From assembly GCA_900542315.1 (NCBI GenBank), contig UQMV01000016.1:1-40097 (forward strand): a stretch of 40,097 bases of DNA, written 5' to 3'. Numbering within the stretch: position 1 is the stretch's first letter; every line of letters begins with the position of its first letter. The notes below the pieces were generated by a model. That model saw only the letters and a program-made list of their open reading frames with translations, was not told the origin of the DNA and did not search any database. Source of the DNA: an uncultured Collinsella sp. (lineage in GTDB: Bacteria; Actinomycetota; Coriobacteriia; Coriobacteriales; Coriobacteriaceae). The translations under genes were made by a program, and so were the position numbers. Of the stretch, positions 25,132 through 32,522 are shown piece after piece.

Positions 25132-26052
25132 GTGGCAACTCAGAAATTCACCGGCGTTATCCCTCCCGTCGTTGTTCCCGATACCGAAGACCACCAGCTC
25201 GATGTTGCCTCCTTTGAGCGCAGCATCAACCGCATGATCGATGCCGGCGTCGATGGCCTGTTCTTCCTGGGCTCCTCGGGCGAGGTCGTCTTCTCCACCG
25301 ACGAGCGTCGCCGTCAGATCATCGCCGAGGCCGTGCGCATCGTCGATCACCGCGTTCCCGTTCTGGTCGGCATCATCGATACCGAGACCGAGCGCATGAT
25401 CGAGCACGGTAAGGTCGCTCAGGAGCTGGGCGCCGATGCCCTCGTCGCCACCTGCCCGTTCTATGCCCTGCAGGGCATGACCGAGGTCGAGGAGCATTTC
25501 CGCATCCTGCACGAGGAGCTCGACCTGCCCATCTTCGCCTACGACATCCCCGTGTGCGTCCACACCAAGCTCCCCTGGAAGCTCCTTGCCAAGCTCGGCG
25601 CCGAGGGCGTCCTGGCCGGCGTCAAGGATTCCTCGGGCGATGACATCTCGTTCCGCTACCTCGTTCAGGAGAATGAGAAGAACGGCCATCCGATGAGCAT
25701 CCTCACCGGTCACGAGGTTGTTGTCGATGGCGCCTACCTCGGTGGCGCCGACGGTTCCGTCCCGGGTCTCGCCAACGTTGAGCCCGAGGGCTACGTGCGC
25801 CAGTGGAAGGCCGCTCAGGCCGGTGACTGGGCTACCGTCAAGGCCGAGCAGGATCGCCTCAATGAGATTTCGCACATCTGGGATGTCACCTCGGGCGTCC
25901 AGGGCTATGCCGGTGGCGTTGGCGCCTTCAAGACCGCTATGAACCTCATGGGCATCTTCGACAGCCCGACCATGCCGCGCCCGGTGAAGGCCATGACCGG
26001 CGAGAACGTCGAGGCGATTAAGAAGGTCCTCCAGGACAACGGTCTCCTGTAA
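25132..26052 (+). CDS. nanA: N-acetylneuraminate lyase (DHDPS/NAL family)
   Basis: This class I aldolase is predicted to split N-acetylneuraminate into N-acetylmannosamine and pyruvate in the cytoplasm. The 306-residue TIM barrel has the carboxylate-binding GSSGE (47-51), the catalytic Tyr137 in AYDIP and the Schiff-base Lys165 in GVKDSSGD. These positions match the known E. coli NanA residues Tyr137 and Lys165 as I recall them. The KDSSGD motif is closer to NanA (KQTSGD) than to DapA. The start is GTG at 25132 behind CTAAGGAG. Adjacent nanK and nanE make sialic acid the likely substrate; another 2-keto acid aldolase specificity remains possible. Confidence 0.85.
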   Translation: MATQKFTGVIPPVVVPDTEDHQLDVASFERSINRMIDAGVDGLFFLGSSGEVVFSTDERRRQIIAEAVRIVDHRVPVLVGIIDTETERMIEHGKVAQELGADALVATCPFYALQGMTEVEEHFRILHEELDLPIFAYDIPVCVHTKLPWKLLAKLGAEGVLAGVKDSSGDDISFRYLVQENEKNGHPMSILTGHEVVVDGAYLGGADGSVPGLANVEPEGYVRQWKAAQAGDWATVKAEQDRLNEISHIWDVTSGVQGYAGGVGAFKTAMNLMGIFDSPTMPRPVKAMTGENVEAIKKVLQDNGLL

Positions 26053-26073
26053 AGCTTCCCCGGGCACCCGATC

Positions 26074-26133
26074 TTGGGGCTCAAGTGGTCGGGCGTGACC
26101 CATTAGGTCAACGCCCGGCCACTTTCACCCCAA
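26074..26133 (+). other. 60-bp extended hairpin between nanA and nanK
   Basis: TTGGGG (26074-26079) pairs with CCCCAA (26128-26133). Inside, AAGTGG, CGGGCGT and GACC pair with CCACTT, ACGCCCG and GGTC (26083-26124) with one U-G pair and one bulge. The octamer CGGGCACC flanks the structure at 26061-26068 and 26137-26144. There is no T-run; it may be an attenuator, stability element or small inserted palindrome. Confidence 0.6.
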
Positions 26134-26224
26134 CCTCGGGCACCTGGAAAACCTTTACCGCGCTGTGGTGGCTAGCCTGACGGCGCATTTCCTGTAGTTG
26201 TTTTTATCTCCGAAGGAGAGCGAC

Positions 26225-27190
26225 ATGGAGAACAAGTACGTTTGCTCCGTCGATATCGGCGGCACCAAAATTGCGACTGCCATTATGGAGTATCCGGCTG
26301 ACGGCAGCGTGCCCCATCCCGTATTTGAGGCTGAGGTTCCTACCGAGGCCCAGGAGGGCGGCGAGGCCGTCTTCCAGCGTATCGAGGCGTCCATCAAGGC
26401 CGCTCTTGAGGCGAATCCCGATGTCGAGGTCCTCGGTGTCGGTATCGGTGCCGCAGGCGTCGTCGATCCCAAGACGGGCGCCATCGCCTATGCCAACGAG
26501 ATCATGCCCGGCTGGTCCGGCGTTCAGTTGGGGCCGCGCCTGCGCGAGGACCTTGGTCTTCCCGTTGCCGTGGTGGGAGACGTGCAGGCTCATGCTCTGG
26601 GCGAGGCCCACTGGGGCGTCGGTAAGGGCAAGTTCTCCGTCTTGTGCCTTGGCATCGGTACGGGCATCGGCGGCGCATATGTCGAGAACGGCCGCGTGAT
26701 GCAGGGTTTCCATGGTGCTGCCGGCCATATGGGCCACATCGAGTGCTCGGCTGCTGCCGGCATTCCCTGCGCCTGCGGGCGTTCCGGTCATCTTGAGTCG
26801 GTTGCTTCGGGCACATCGATTGGTCGTATGTACGATGAGCGCTTCGGTCGCGTCGACCCCAGCCGTCCTTCGGTCGGTCGCGACGTGAACGACCTGTGCC
26901 GCGCTGGCGACGCAAAGGCGACCGAGGTCATCCATGACGCCGGCTTTGCGCTGGGCGCCAGCTTGGGCTCGCTTGCCAACATCTTGGATCCCGAGGTCAT
27001 CGTGCTTTCGGGCGGCGTGATTCACCAGGGTCCCGATTGGCGCTCGCAGACGTGGAAGGACTCGGTGCACGAGGGCTATGCCAGCCAGGCGCTCGACCCG
27101 CTTCAGGACACGCCGATCCTTATCGGTTCTCTGGAGGGCGATGCGCCGCTTATCGGTGCCGCCGAACACCTCCTTGCCTCGTTGAAGTAA
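26225..27190 (+). CDS. nanK: ROK-family kinase, probable N-acetylmannosamine kinase
   Basis: It is predicted to phosphorylate ManNAc to ManNAc-6-phosphate with ATP. The 321-residue protein has the ROK phosphate motif DIGGTK (10-15), the catalytic-loop Asp119 in VVGDVQAHALGE, the glycine-rich GIGTGIGG and the zinc-finger-like region with CACGRSGHLE. Two departures from the usual family pattern are visible. The sugar-contact GExGH motif reads GHMGH (167-171), and the final zinc Cys is His. As I recall, E. coli NanK also has His in the first of these places, which supports ManNAc specificity over glucose. The start is supported by GAAGGAGAG just before ATG 26225. Confidence 0.85.
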   Translation: MENKYVCSVDIGGTKIATAIMEYPADGSVPHPVFEAEVPTEAQEGGEAVFQRIEASIKAALEANPDVEVLGVGIGAAGVVDPKTGAIAYANEIMPGWSGVQLGPRLREDLGLPVAVVGDVQAHALGEAHWGVGKGKFSVLCLGIGTGIGGAYVENGRVMQGFHGAAGHMGHIECSAAAGIPCACGRSGHLESVASGTSIGRMYDERFGRVDPSRPSVGRDVNDLCRAGDAKATEVIHDAGFALGASLGSLANILDPEVIVLSGGVIHQGPDWRSQTWKDSVHEGYASQALDPLQDTPILIGSLEGDAPLIGAAEHLLASLK

Positions 27191-27207
27191 ACATAACTAC
27201 CAAGTGC

Positions 27208-27305
27208 GCCTTCTGAGGTGCCGCAGATTGACGTGAAAGAGAAGCGAAGCGTACTTCGGTACGCGAGCGACGGTTTGAACGTCAAGGTGCGGTGTCTCAG
27301 AAGGC
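27208..27305 (+). repeat. 98-bp nested inverted repeat between nanK and nanE
   Basis: The outer arms GCCTTCTGAG and CTCAGAAGGC are perfect. They continue inward through three G-U pairs to CCGCA/TGCGG and, after a 2-nt mismatch, TTGACGT/ACGTCAA. A central GCGTAC-TTCG-GTACGC hairpin carries a UUCG tetraloop. The G-U pairs would be mismatches in the opposite transcript, which favours a folded RNA of the plus strand. It could be a dispersed palindromic repeat, a processed intercistronic RNA, or a regulatory leader of nanE. Confidence 0.75.
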
Positions 27306-27330
27306 TGTTTTGAGAAAGGTTGAGTCGAAC

Positions 27331-28017
27331 ATGACCGTTGATCCTTTGATCCAGTCCCTAAAGGGCAAGCTCGTCGTGAGCGTTCAGGCCTATATGGGCG
27401 AGCCGCTTCGTACGCCCGAGACCATGGCTCAGATGTCTCGCGCCTGCGAGCTTGGTGGCGCCGCCGCTATTCGCTGCCAGGGTCTTGCCGACATCGCCGC
27501 CATTAAGGGCCGCTGCGAGGTTCCCGTCATCGGCCTGTGGAAAGATGGACACGAGGGCGTCTACATCACGCCGACGCTGCGTCATGCTCGCGCCTGCGTT
27601 GCCGCCGGTGCCGACATCGTGGCAATTGATGCCACTGATCGCCCACGTCCCGATGGCAAGACCGTCGAGGACACCTTCCGTCCGCTGCACGAGGAGGGCG
27701 TGCTCCTGATGGCGGATTGTGCCACCATCGAGGACATTCGCCGTGCGGTTGATATGGGCTTTGACCTGGTATCCACTACGCTTTCTCACGGTGTCGCCGC
27801 CATCGACTGCACCATGGCCGATGGCCCTGATCTGCCGCTCCTGCGTCAGGCGACCGAGGAATTCCCCGGTCTTCCCATCATCTGCGAGGGCCGCGTGCAC
27901 ACGCCCGAGGAGGCCCGCGCCGCGATTGATGCGGGCGCCTGGGCAGTTGTCGTCGGCACCGCCATCACGCACCCCACGAGTATTACAAGTTGGTTCAAGG
28001 CTGCGCTTGAGGCGTAA
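27331..28017 (+). CDS. nanE: N-acylmannosamine-6-phosphate 2-epimerase
   Basis: NanE converts ManNAc-6-phosphate to GlcNAc-6-phosphate, linking sialic acid breakdown to amino-sugar metabolism. The 228-residue TIM-barrel protein has the family's GEPLRTPE (23-30), GGAAAIRCQG, the catalytic Lys71 in IGLWKDG followed by VYITPT, IAAIDATDRPRPDG-like phosphate-side segments, and the catalytic Glu186 in CEGRVHTPEEA. The ATG at 27331 has only a modest upstream AAAGGTTGAG; the frame stays open into the palindrome, but family homology starts here. It is the last gene of the operon, ending before a strong terminator. nagA and nagB, needed for the next steps, are not in the window. Confidence 0.93.
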   Translation: MTVDPLIQSLKGKLVVSVQAYMGEPLRTPETMAQMSRACELGGAAAIRCQGLADIAAIKGRCEVPVIGLWKDGHEGVYITPTLRHARACVAAGADIVAIDATDRPRPDGKTVEDTFRPLHEEGVLLMADCATIEDIRRAVDMGFDLVSTTLSHGVAAIDCTMADGPDLPLLRQATEEFPGLPIICEGRVHTPEEARAAIDAGAWAVVVGTAITHPTSITSWFKAALEA

Positions 28018-28068
28018 GACGGGCCTTGTATCCGCTTGGGGCGGTATACTCAATAAAGGCAATTGATC

Positions 28069-28104
28069 GCGCGGGATCCGCTGGCCGGGTCCCGCGCTTG
28101 TTTT
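28069..28104 (+). terminator. intrinsic terminator after nanE, abutting the rapZ ribosome binding site
   Basis: GCGCGGGATCC (28069-28079) pairs with GGGTCCCGCGC (28087-28097) over 11 bp with one U-G, then TTGTTTT. The T-run touches the AGGAGG of rapZ. A TATACT hexamer at 28045-28050 upstream suggests a promoter whose transcript would pass straight through this hairpin. Confidence 0.85.
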
Positions 28105-28115
28105 AGGAGGCACAC

Positions 28116-29036
28116 ATGCAAAAGGGAGATGCCATGGATGCGGCGGAGCGCTCGGAGCGCATCCCCGATATCGTCATCATCACCGGAATGTCCGGATCGG
28201 GCCGAACGCAGGCCATGCATGTGTTCGAGGACATGGGCTACTTTTGCATCGACAACTTGCCTCCGCGTCTGATCGCCCAGCTTGCCGAACTCGTCGGCAT
28301 CAATACGGGCGTGGGCAGGCATCTTGCCGTCACCTGCGATCTGCGCAGCCAGGGCTTGTTCGATGAGCTGCTCGATGCCGTTGCCGCACTCGAGGAGCGC
28401 GAGATGAGCTGTGACATCGTGTTTCTCGAGGCCTCTGACGAGGTGCTGATCCGTCGTTATAGCGAAAACCGCCGCCGCCATCCCATTGCCAAGCCGGGGG
28501 AGACTACGGCCGATGCGATTCAGCGCGAGCGCCTGCAGCTGCAGGGCGTTCGCGACCGAGCTGACATGATTATCGATACGAGCCGCTTGCGCACCTCTGC
28601 TCTGCGCAACAAATTGCGCATGGCGTTCTCCGAGTTGTCCGACCAGCAGCTCATGGACGTTCACGTGTTCTCGTTTGGCTTTAAGCACGGTATGCCCGTC
28701 GAGGCGGACATTATGATCGACGTTCGCTTCCTGCCCAATCCGTTCTACGATCCCGAGATGCGCACGATGACCGGTCTCGATAAGAAAGTCGCCGACTTTG
28801 TTCTGGACCATCCCAAGACTCAGGAGTTCTGGAAGGCCTGGACGCAGCTGCTCGATACGGTCATGCCCGGCTATATCGCGGAGGGCAAGCCACAGCTTTC
28901 TATTGCCATCGGTTGCACGGGCGGTCAACACCGCAGCGTTGCCATCGCCGAGGCCACGGCACGTTATTTGGAAGGCGCCCAATATCACGTGAGCATTTCT
29001 CATCGCGACTTGTCGCGCGCCAACACGAAAGCATAG
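28116..29036 (+). CDS. rapZ: RNase adapter / nucleotide-binding protein RapZ (YvcJ)
   Basis: The 306-residue P-loop protein is of the RapZ/YvcJ family. In E. coli RapZ senses glucosamine-6-phosphate and steers RNase E cleavage of small RNAs; in Gram-positives the role is less clear. Walker A reads GMSGSGRT (24-31), Walker B-like DIVFLEASDEVLIRRY follows, and the C-terminal domain has the conserved FKHGMP, DVRFLPNPFY and GCTGGQHRSV motifs. The ATG at 28116 has the better-spaced AGGAGG; another ATG at 28134 is possible. It follows a terminator directly and precedes whiA by 6 bp. Its link to amino-sugar sensing is notable beside a nan operon producing GlcNAc-6-phosphate. Confidence 0.93.
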   Translation: MQKGDAMDAAERSERIPDIVIITGMSGSGRTQAMHVFEDMGYFCIDNLPPRLIAQLAELVGINTGVGRHLAVTCDLRSQGLFDELLDAVAALEEREMSCDIVFLEASDEVLIRRYSENRRRHPIAKPGETTADAIQRERLQLQGVRDRADMIIDTSRLRTSALRNKLRMAFSELSDQQLMDVHVFSFGFKHGMPVEADIMIDVRFLPNPFYDPEMRTMTGLDKKVADFVLDHPKTQEFWKAWTQLLDTVMPGYIAEGKPQLSIAIGCTGGQHRSVAIAEATARYLEGAQYHVSISHRDLSRANTKA

Positions 29037-29042
29037 GCCTGC

Positions 29043-29972
29043 ATGTCGTTTACCGCCGAGGTGCGTGACGAGCTCGCGCGCTGCGAACCCGAATGTGAAT
29101 ACTGCGATTTGTCGACGCTTGCCGCCCTGACGCGTGTGAGCGGTACACTTTCGCTGGCCGGCTCCGGGCGGTATCGTTTGACGGTCGCGACCGAGACGGG
29201 TGCCGTCGCGCGCACGATGATCACACTGACGCATCGCATCCTTAAGCTCAAAACGGAATTCACCGTTCGTAAATCGGTCTTGCATAAGGTCCGTAACTAT
29301 CTCATTACCCTGCCCGATCAACCCGACCTGGACAAGGCTCTGGTGCTGCTGGGCATCCTCGACCGCAGGGGAGGGCTCGTCGCTGGTGTTCCCCGGCACA
29401 TCGTTGCCCGTCCCTGCTGCAGGCTTGCCTACATCCGCGGCGCGCTCATCGCCGGCGGTTTCGTGGCCGATCCCCGCGGCGACTTTCATCTTGAGATCGC
29501 GGTGCAGGGCGAGCAGTATGCCCGGGGACTTTGCGATCTATTGGAGCAGATTGGAGTCCATGCGCGCGTTAACGCGCGGCGCGGATCCTTTGCCGTCTAC
29601 ATTAAGAGCGCCGAGGAGATCGAGCAGCTCCTAAAGCTGGTCGGCGCCAAGCGCAGCGTTGCCGAGATCGAGGAAGCGCGCGCGGTCAAATTGGTTAAGA
29701 ACGACGTGAACCGTCGCGTGAATGCCGAGCTGGCCAATCAGACCAGAAGCGCAGGTGCCGCCCAGCATCAGCTTGCGTTGATCTATGAGCTCGAACAGCG
29801 GGGTTTGCGCGACACGCTTCCGGACGCCTTGGCGGTCTTTTGCGACCTGCGCGAGCGCTATCCCGATCTGTCACTGCGCGATCTGGGGGAGATGGCTGAC
29901 CCTCCCTTGTCGAAGTCTGCCCTGTACCATCGCGTTTTGAGGCTTGAAAAGCTCATTGAAGCAAACAGGTAG
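29043..29972 (+). CDS. whiA: DNA-binding protein WhiA
   Basis: WhiA is a DNA-binding protein of Gram-positive bacteria that controls sporulation septation genes in Streptomyces and affects division in others. The 309-residue protein has the N-terminal LAGLIDADG-like fold (SFTAEVRDELAR start, central RGALIAGGFVADPRGDFHLEI) and a C-terminal helix-turn-helix (LSLRDLGEMADPPLSKSALYHRV region). No homing-nuclease acidic residues are expected in this family. The ATG lies 6 bp after rapZ with a poor ribosome binding site, so coupling is likely. In many Gram-positives yvcK lies between rapZ and whiA; it is absent here. Confidence 0.94.
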   Translation: MSFTAEVRDELARCEPECEYCDLSTLAALTRVSGTLSLAGSGRYRLTVATETGAVARTMITLTHRILKLKTEFTVRKSVLHKVRNYLITLPDQPDLDKALVLLGILDRRGGLVAGVPRHIVARPCCRLAYIRGALIAGGFVADPRGDFHLEIAVQGEQYARGLCDLLEQIGVHARVNARRGSFAVYIKSAEEIEQLLKLVGAKRSVAEIEEARAVKLVKNDVNRRVNAELANQTRSAGAAQHQLALIYELEQRGLRDTLPDALAVFCDLRERYPDLSLRDLGEMADPPLSKSALYHRVLRLEKLIEANR

Positions 29973-30017
29973 TTGAGCGAAACTGCTTATATAGGGATTG
30001 AACTGCTGTTTTACTCT

Positions 30018-30031
30018 TTAAAACGTTTTAA
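30018..30031 (+). promoter_or_regulatory. 14-bp perfect palindrome upstream of gap
   Basis: TTAAAACGTTTTAA is fully palindromic around CG, as in LacI/CcpA-type operators. It sits in the 193-bp AT-rich gap between whiA and gap, about 135 bp before the start codon. Confidence 0.4.
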
Positions 30032-30063
30032 CGTAAATTTGATTTTCAATTTCGAGCATTCTC

Positions 30064-30093
30064 GTGAAATTCAAGTCAAAAAAAAGGTATATT
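30064..30093 (+). promoter_or_regulatory. candidate gap promoter
   Basis: GTGAAA (30064-30069) and TATATT (30088-30093) are separated by 18 nt, with an A-rich tract between them that could bend the DNA. The predicted leader is about 65 nt and ends in a strong AAAGGAGA ribosome binding site, fitting a highly expressed glycolytic gene. Confidence 0.5.
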
Positions 30094-30165
30094 AGGCGAG
30101 TGGTTAGTTTGTGGGCCTCAACGGCGGGCGCTGTAGCTCGCGGGGGCCTTACGAAAGGAGACACA

Positions 30166-31191
30166 ATGGCAGTAAAGGTTGCTATTAACGGCTTCGGTCG
30201 CATCGGTCGTCTGGCTTTCCGTCAGATGTTCGGTCATGAGGGCTCCGAGATCGTCGCTATCAACGACCTCACCTCTCCCGATATGCTCGCTTACCTGCTG
30301 AAGTACGACTCCACGCAGGGCAACTACGCTCGCGATCACGAGGTCGTTGCTGGCGAGGATTCCATCACCGTTGACGGCAAGGAGATCAAGATCTACAAGG
30401 AGGCCGACGCCAACAACCTGCCTTGGGGCGACCTCGACGTCGACGTCGTTCTGGAGTGCACCGGCTTCTACACCAGCAAGGCTAAGGCTCAGGCCCACAT
30501 CAACGCTGGCGCCAAGAAGGTCGTCATCTCCGCTCCGGCCGGCAGCGATCTGCCCACCATCGTGTACAACGTCAACCATGAGACGCTGACCGCTGAGGAC
30601 AACATCATCTCCGCTGCTTCCTGCACCACCAACTGCCTCGCCCCGATGGCCAAGGGTCTGAACGACTTCGCTCCCATCGTGTCCGGCATCATGACCACCA
30701 TTCACGCCTGGACCGGCGACCAGATGCCGCTCGACGGCCCGCAGCGCAAGGGCAACAAGCGTCGTAGCCGCGCCTGCGCCGTCAACATCGTCCCCAACAC
30801 CACCGGTGCTGCCAAGGCTATCGGCCTGGTTCTCCCCGAGCTCAACGGTAAGCTCATCGGTGCTGCCCAGCGCGTCCCGACGCCGACCGGCTCCATCACC
30901 AACCTCTACGCTGTCGTTGACAAGAAGGTCACCGTCGACGAGGTCAACGCCGCTATGAAGGCCTACGCTGCCACCATCTCCGAGACCTTCGGTTACAACG
31001 AGGACGACATCGTCTCCACCGACATCATCGGCGAGACCCATGGCTCCATCTTCGACGCCACTCAGACCATGTGCTCTGACCTCGGCAACGGCCAGACCCT
31101 CGTTCAGGTCACCTCTTGGTACGACAACGAGAACTCTTACACCTCTCAGATGGTCCGCACCATCAAGTACTTCGAGAAGTTCGTTGCTTAA
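30166..31191 (+). CDS. gap: glyceraldehyde-3-phosphate dehydrogenase, NAD-type
   Basis: This glycolytic enzyme oxidises glyceraldehyde-3-phosphate to 1,3-bisphosphoglycerate. The 341-residue protein has the Rossmann start INGFGRIGR (8-16), Asp34 in AINDL that favours NAD over NADP, the catalytic Cys153 in SCTTNC, and the HAWTGDQ and KRRSRAC phosphate-site segments. The start follows AAAGGAGA; upstream codons in the frame are not conserved. Codon use is strongly biased, as in highly expressed genes. A terminator separates it from pgk, so gap can be transcribed alone at high level while read-through supplies pgk-tpiA-gpmI. Confidence 0.97.
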   Translation: MAVKVAINGFGRIGRLAFRQMFGHEGSEIVAINDLTSPDMLAYLLKYDSTQGNYARDHEVVAGEDSITVDGKEIKIYKEADANNLPWGDLDVDVVLECTGFYTSKAKAQAHINAGAKKVVISAPAGSDLPTIVYNVNHETLTAEDNIISAASCTTNCLAPMAKGLNDFAPIVSGIMTTIHAWTGDQMPLDGPQRKGNKRRSRACAVNIVPNTTGAAKAIGLVLPELNGKLIGAAQRVPTPTGSITNLYAVVDKKVTVDEVNAAMKAYAATISETFGYNEDDIVSTDIIGETHGSIFDATQTMCSDLGNGQTLVQVTSWYDNENSYTSQMVRTIKYFEKFVA

Positions 31192-31228
31192 TTTAGCTTT
31201 TAGCGAATAGCTCGTTGAGCGTCTAAAG

Positions 31229-31275
31229 AAGGGCGCGGCCTCATAGGGCTTACACCCTAGGGTCGCGCCCTTTTT
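31229..31275 (+). terminator. intrinsic terminator between gap and pgk
   Basis: AAGGGCGCGGCC (31229-31240) pairs with GGTCGCGCCCTT (31261-31272) with one G-U, and TAGGG/CCCTA pair inside. A T-tract follows. The placement within a glycolytic gene cluster suggests partial termination that sets the gap:pgk ratio. Confidence 0.9.
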
Positions 31276-31331
31276 ATAGGAAATCGTCTGCCGTAATGGG
31301 AGGCAGACACGTACGAAAGGTAGAAGCAAAC

Positions 31332-32522
31332 ATGGCCTTTACCAAGAAGACCGTCCGCGACATCGATGTCGACGGCAAGCGCGTTCTCGTCCGCGTTGAC
31401 TTCAACGTGCCTATCAAGGATGGCGTCGTTGGCGACACCACCCGTATCAAGGCTGCCCTGCCCACCATCAACTATCTCGTTGAGCACAACGCTCGCGTCA
31501 TCCTCATGAGCCACCTCGGCCGTCCCGATGGCACCGGCTTCCAGCCCGAGCTCTCCCTCGAGCCCGTCGCCAAGAAGCTCGCCGAGCTCTCTGGTCTCGA
31601 CGTTGCCTTTGTCGCCGACACTTACGGCGAGAAGGCTGCCGAGGCTGTCGCTGCCGTCGAGCCGGGCAAGGTTCTCGTTCTCGAGAACGTCCGCTTCGAT
31701 AAGCGTGAGAAGAAGAACGATCCCGAGATCGCCAAGAAGCTCGCTTCCTATGGTGACGTCTTCGTTCTCGATGCCTTCGGCACCGCTCACCGCGCCCAGG
31801 GTTCCGTCGTGGGCCCCGCCGCTTACCTGCCTGCCGTCGCGGGCTTCCTGCTCGAGAAGGAGGTCGACACGCTGACCGGCATCTTCGCCGAGCCCGAGCG
31901 CCCCTTCGTCGCTATCGTCGGCGGTTCCAAGGTTTCCTCCAAGATCGGCGTTCTCGATCACCTCATCGACTCCGCTGACACCCTGATCATCGGTGGCGGC
32001 ATGGCCTACACCTTCTTCCTGGCTCAGGGCCTGTCCGTTGGTCAGTCCCTCAAGGAAGAGGACTGGGTCGAGCGCGCTGGCGAGATGCTCAAGAAGGCCG
32101 AGGAGAAGGGTGTCAAGATCCTGCTTCCCATCGACAACCGTGTTGCCGATCACTTTGGCGAGGACGCTGTTCCCGAGGTTGTCGCTTCCGACGCTATCCC
32201 CGACGATCGTGAGGGTATGGACATCGGTCCTAAGACCGAGGAGCTCTACGCCGAGGCCGTCAAGGGCGCCAAGACTGTCTTCTGGAACGGCCCCATGGGC
32301 GTCTTCGAGTTTGATAACTTCGCTCACGGCACCCAGGCTATCGCTGAGGCTGTCGCCGAGGCCGACTGCACCTCGATCATCGGCGGTGGCGACTCTGTCG
32401 CGGCTGTCAACAAGTTCAACCTGGCCGACAAGATGAGCTGGATCTCCACCGGTGGTGGCGCTTCCATGGAGCTCGTCGAGGGTAAGGCCCTGCCCGGAGT
32501 GGAGGCGCTTCTCGATGCCTAA
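31332..32522 (+). CDS. pgk: phosphoglycerate kinase
   Basis: It transfers phosphate from 1,3-bisphosphoglycerate to ADP. The 396-residue protein begins with the substrate-binding VLVRVDFNVP, followed by SHLGRPDG, and the C-terminal nucleotide domain shows GGSKVSSKIGVLDHL, FWNGPMGVFE and GGGDSVAAV. The length is normal. The ATG at 31332 is preceded by AAAGG at a rather long distance; no better start is visible. Its stop overlaps the tpiA start by 8 bp (ATGCCTAA), a stop-start arrangement indicating coupled translation. Confidence 0.97.
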   Translation: MAFTKKTVRDIDVDGKRVLVRVDFNVPIKDGVVGDTTRIKAALPTINYLVEHNARVILMSHLGRPDGTGFQPELSLEPVAKKLAELSGLDVAFVADTYGEKAAEAVAAVEPGKVLVLENVRFDKREKKNDPEIAKKLASYGDVFVLDAFGTAHRAQGSVVGPAAYLPAVAGFLLEKEVDTLTGIFAEPERPFVAIVGGSKVSSKIGVLDHLIDSADTLIIGGGMAYTFFLAQGLSVGQSLKEEDWVERAGEMLKKAEEKGVKILLPIDNRVADHFGEDAVPEVVASDAIPDDREGMDIGPKTEELYAEAVKGAKTVFWNGPMGVFEFDNFAHGTQAIAEAVAEADCTSIIGGGDSVAAVNKFNLADKMSWISTGGGASMELVEGKALPGVEALLDA

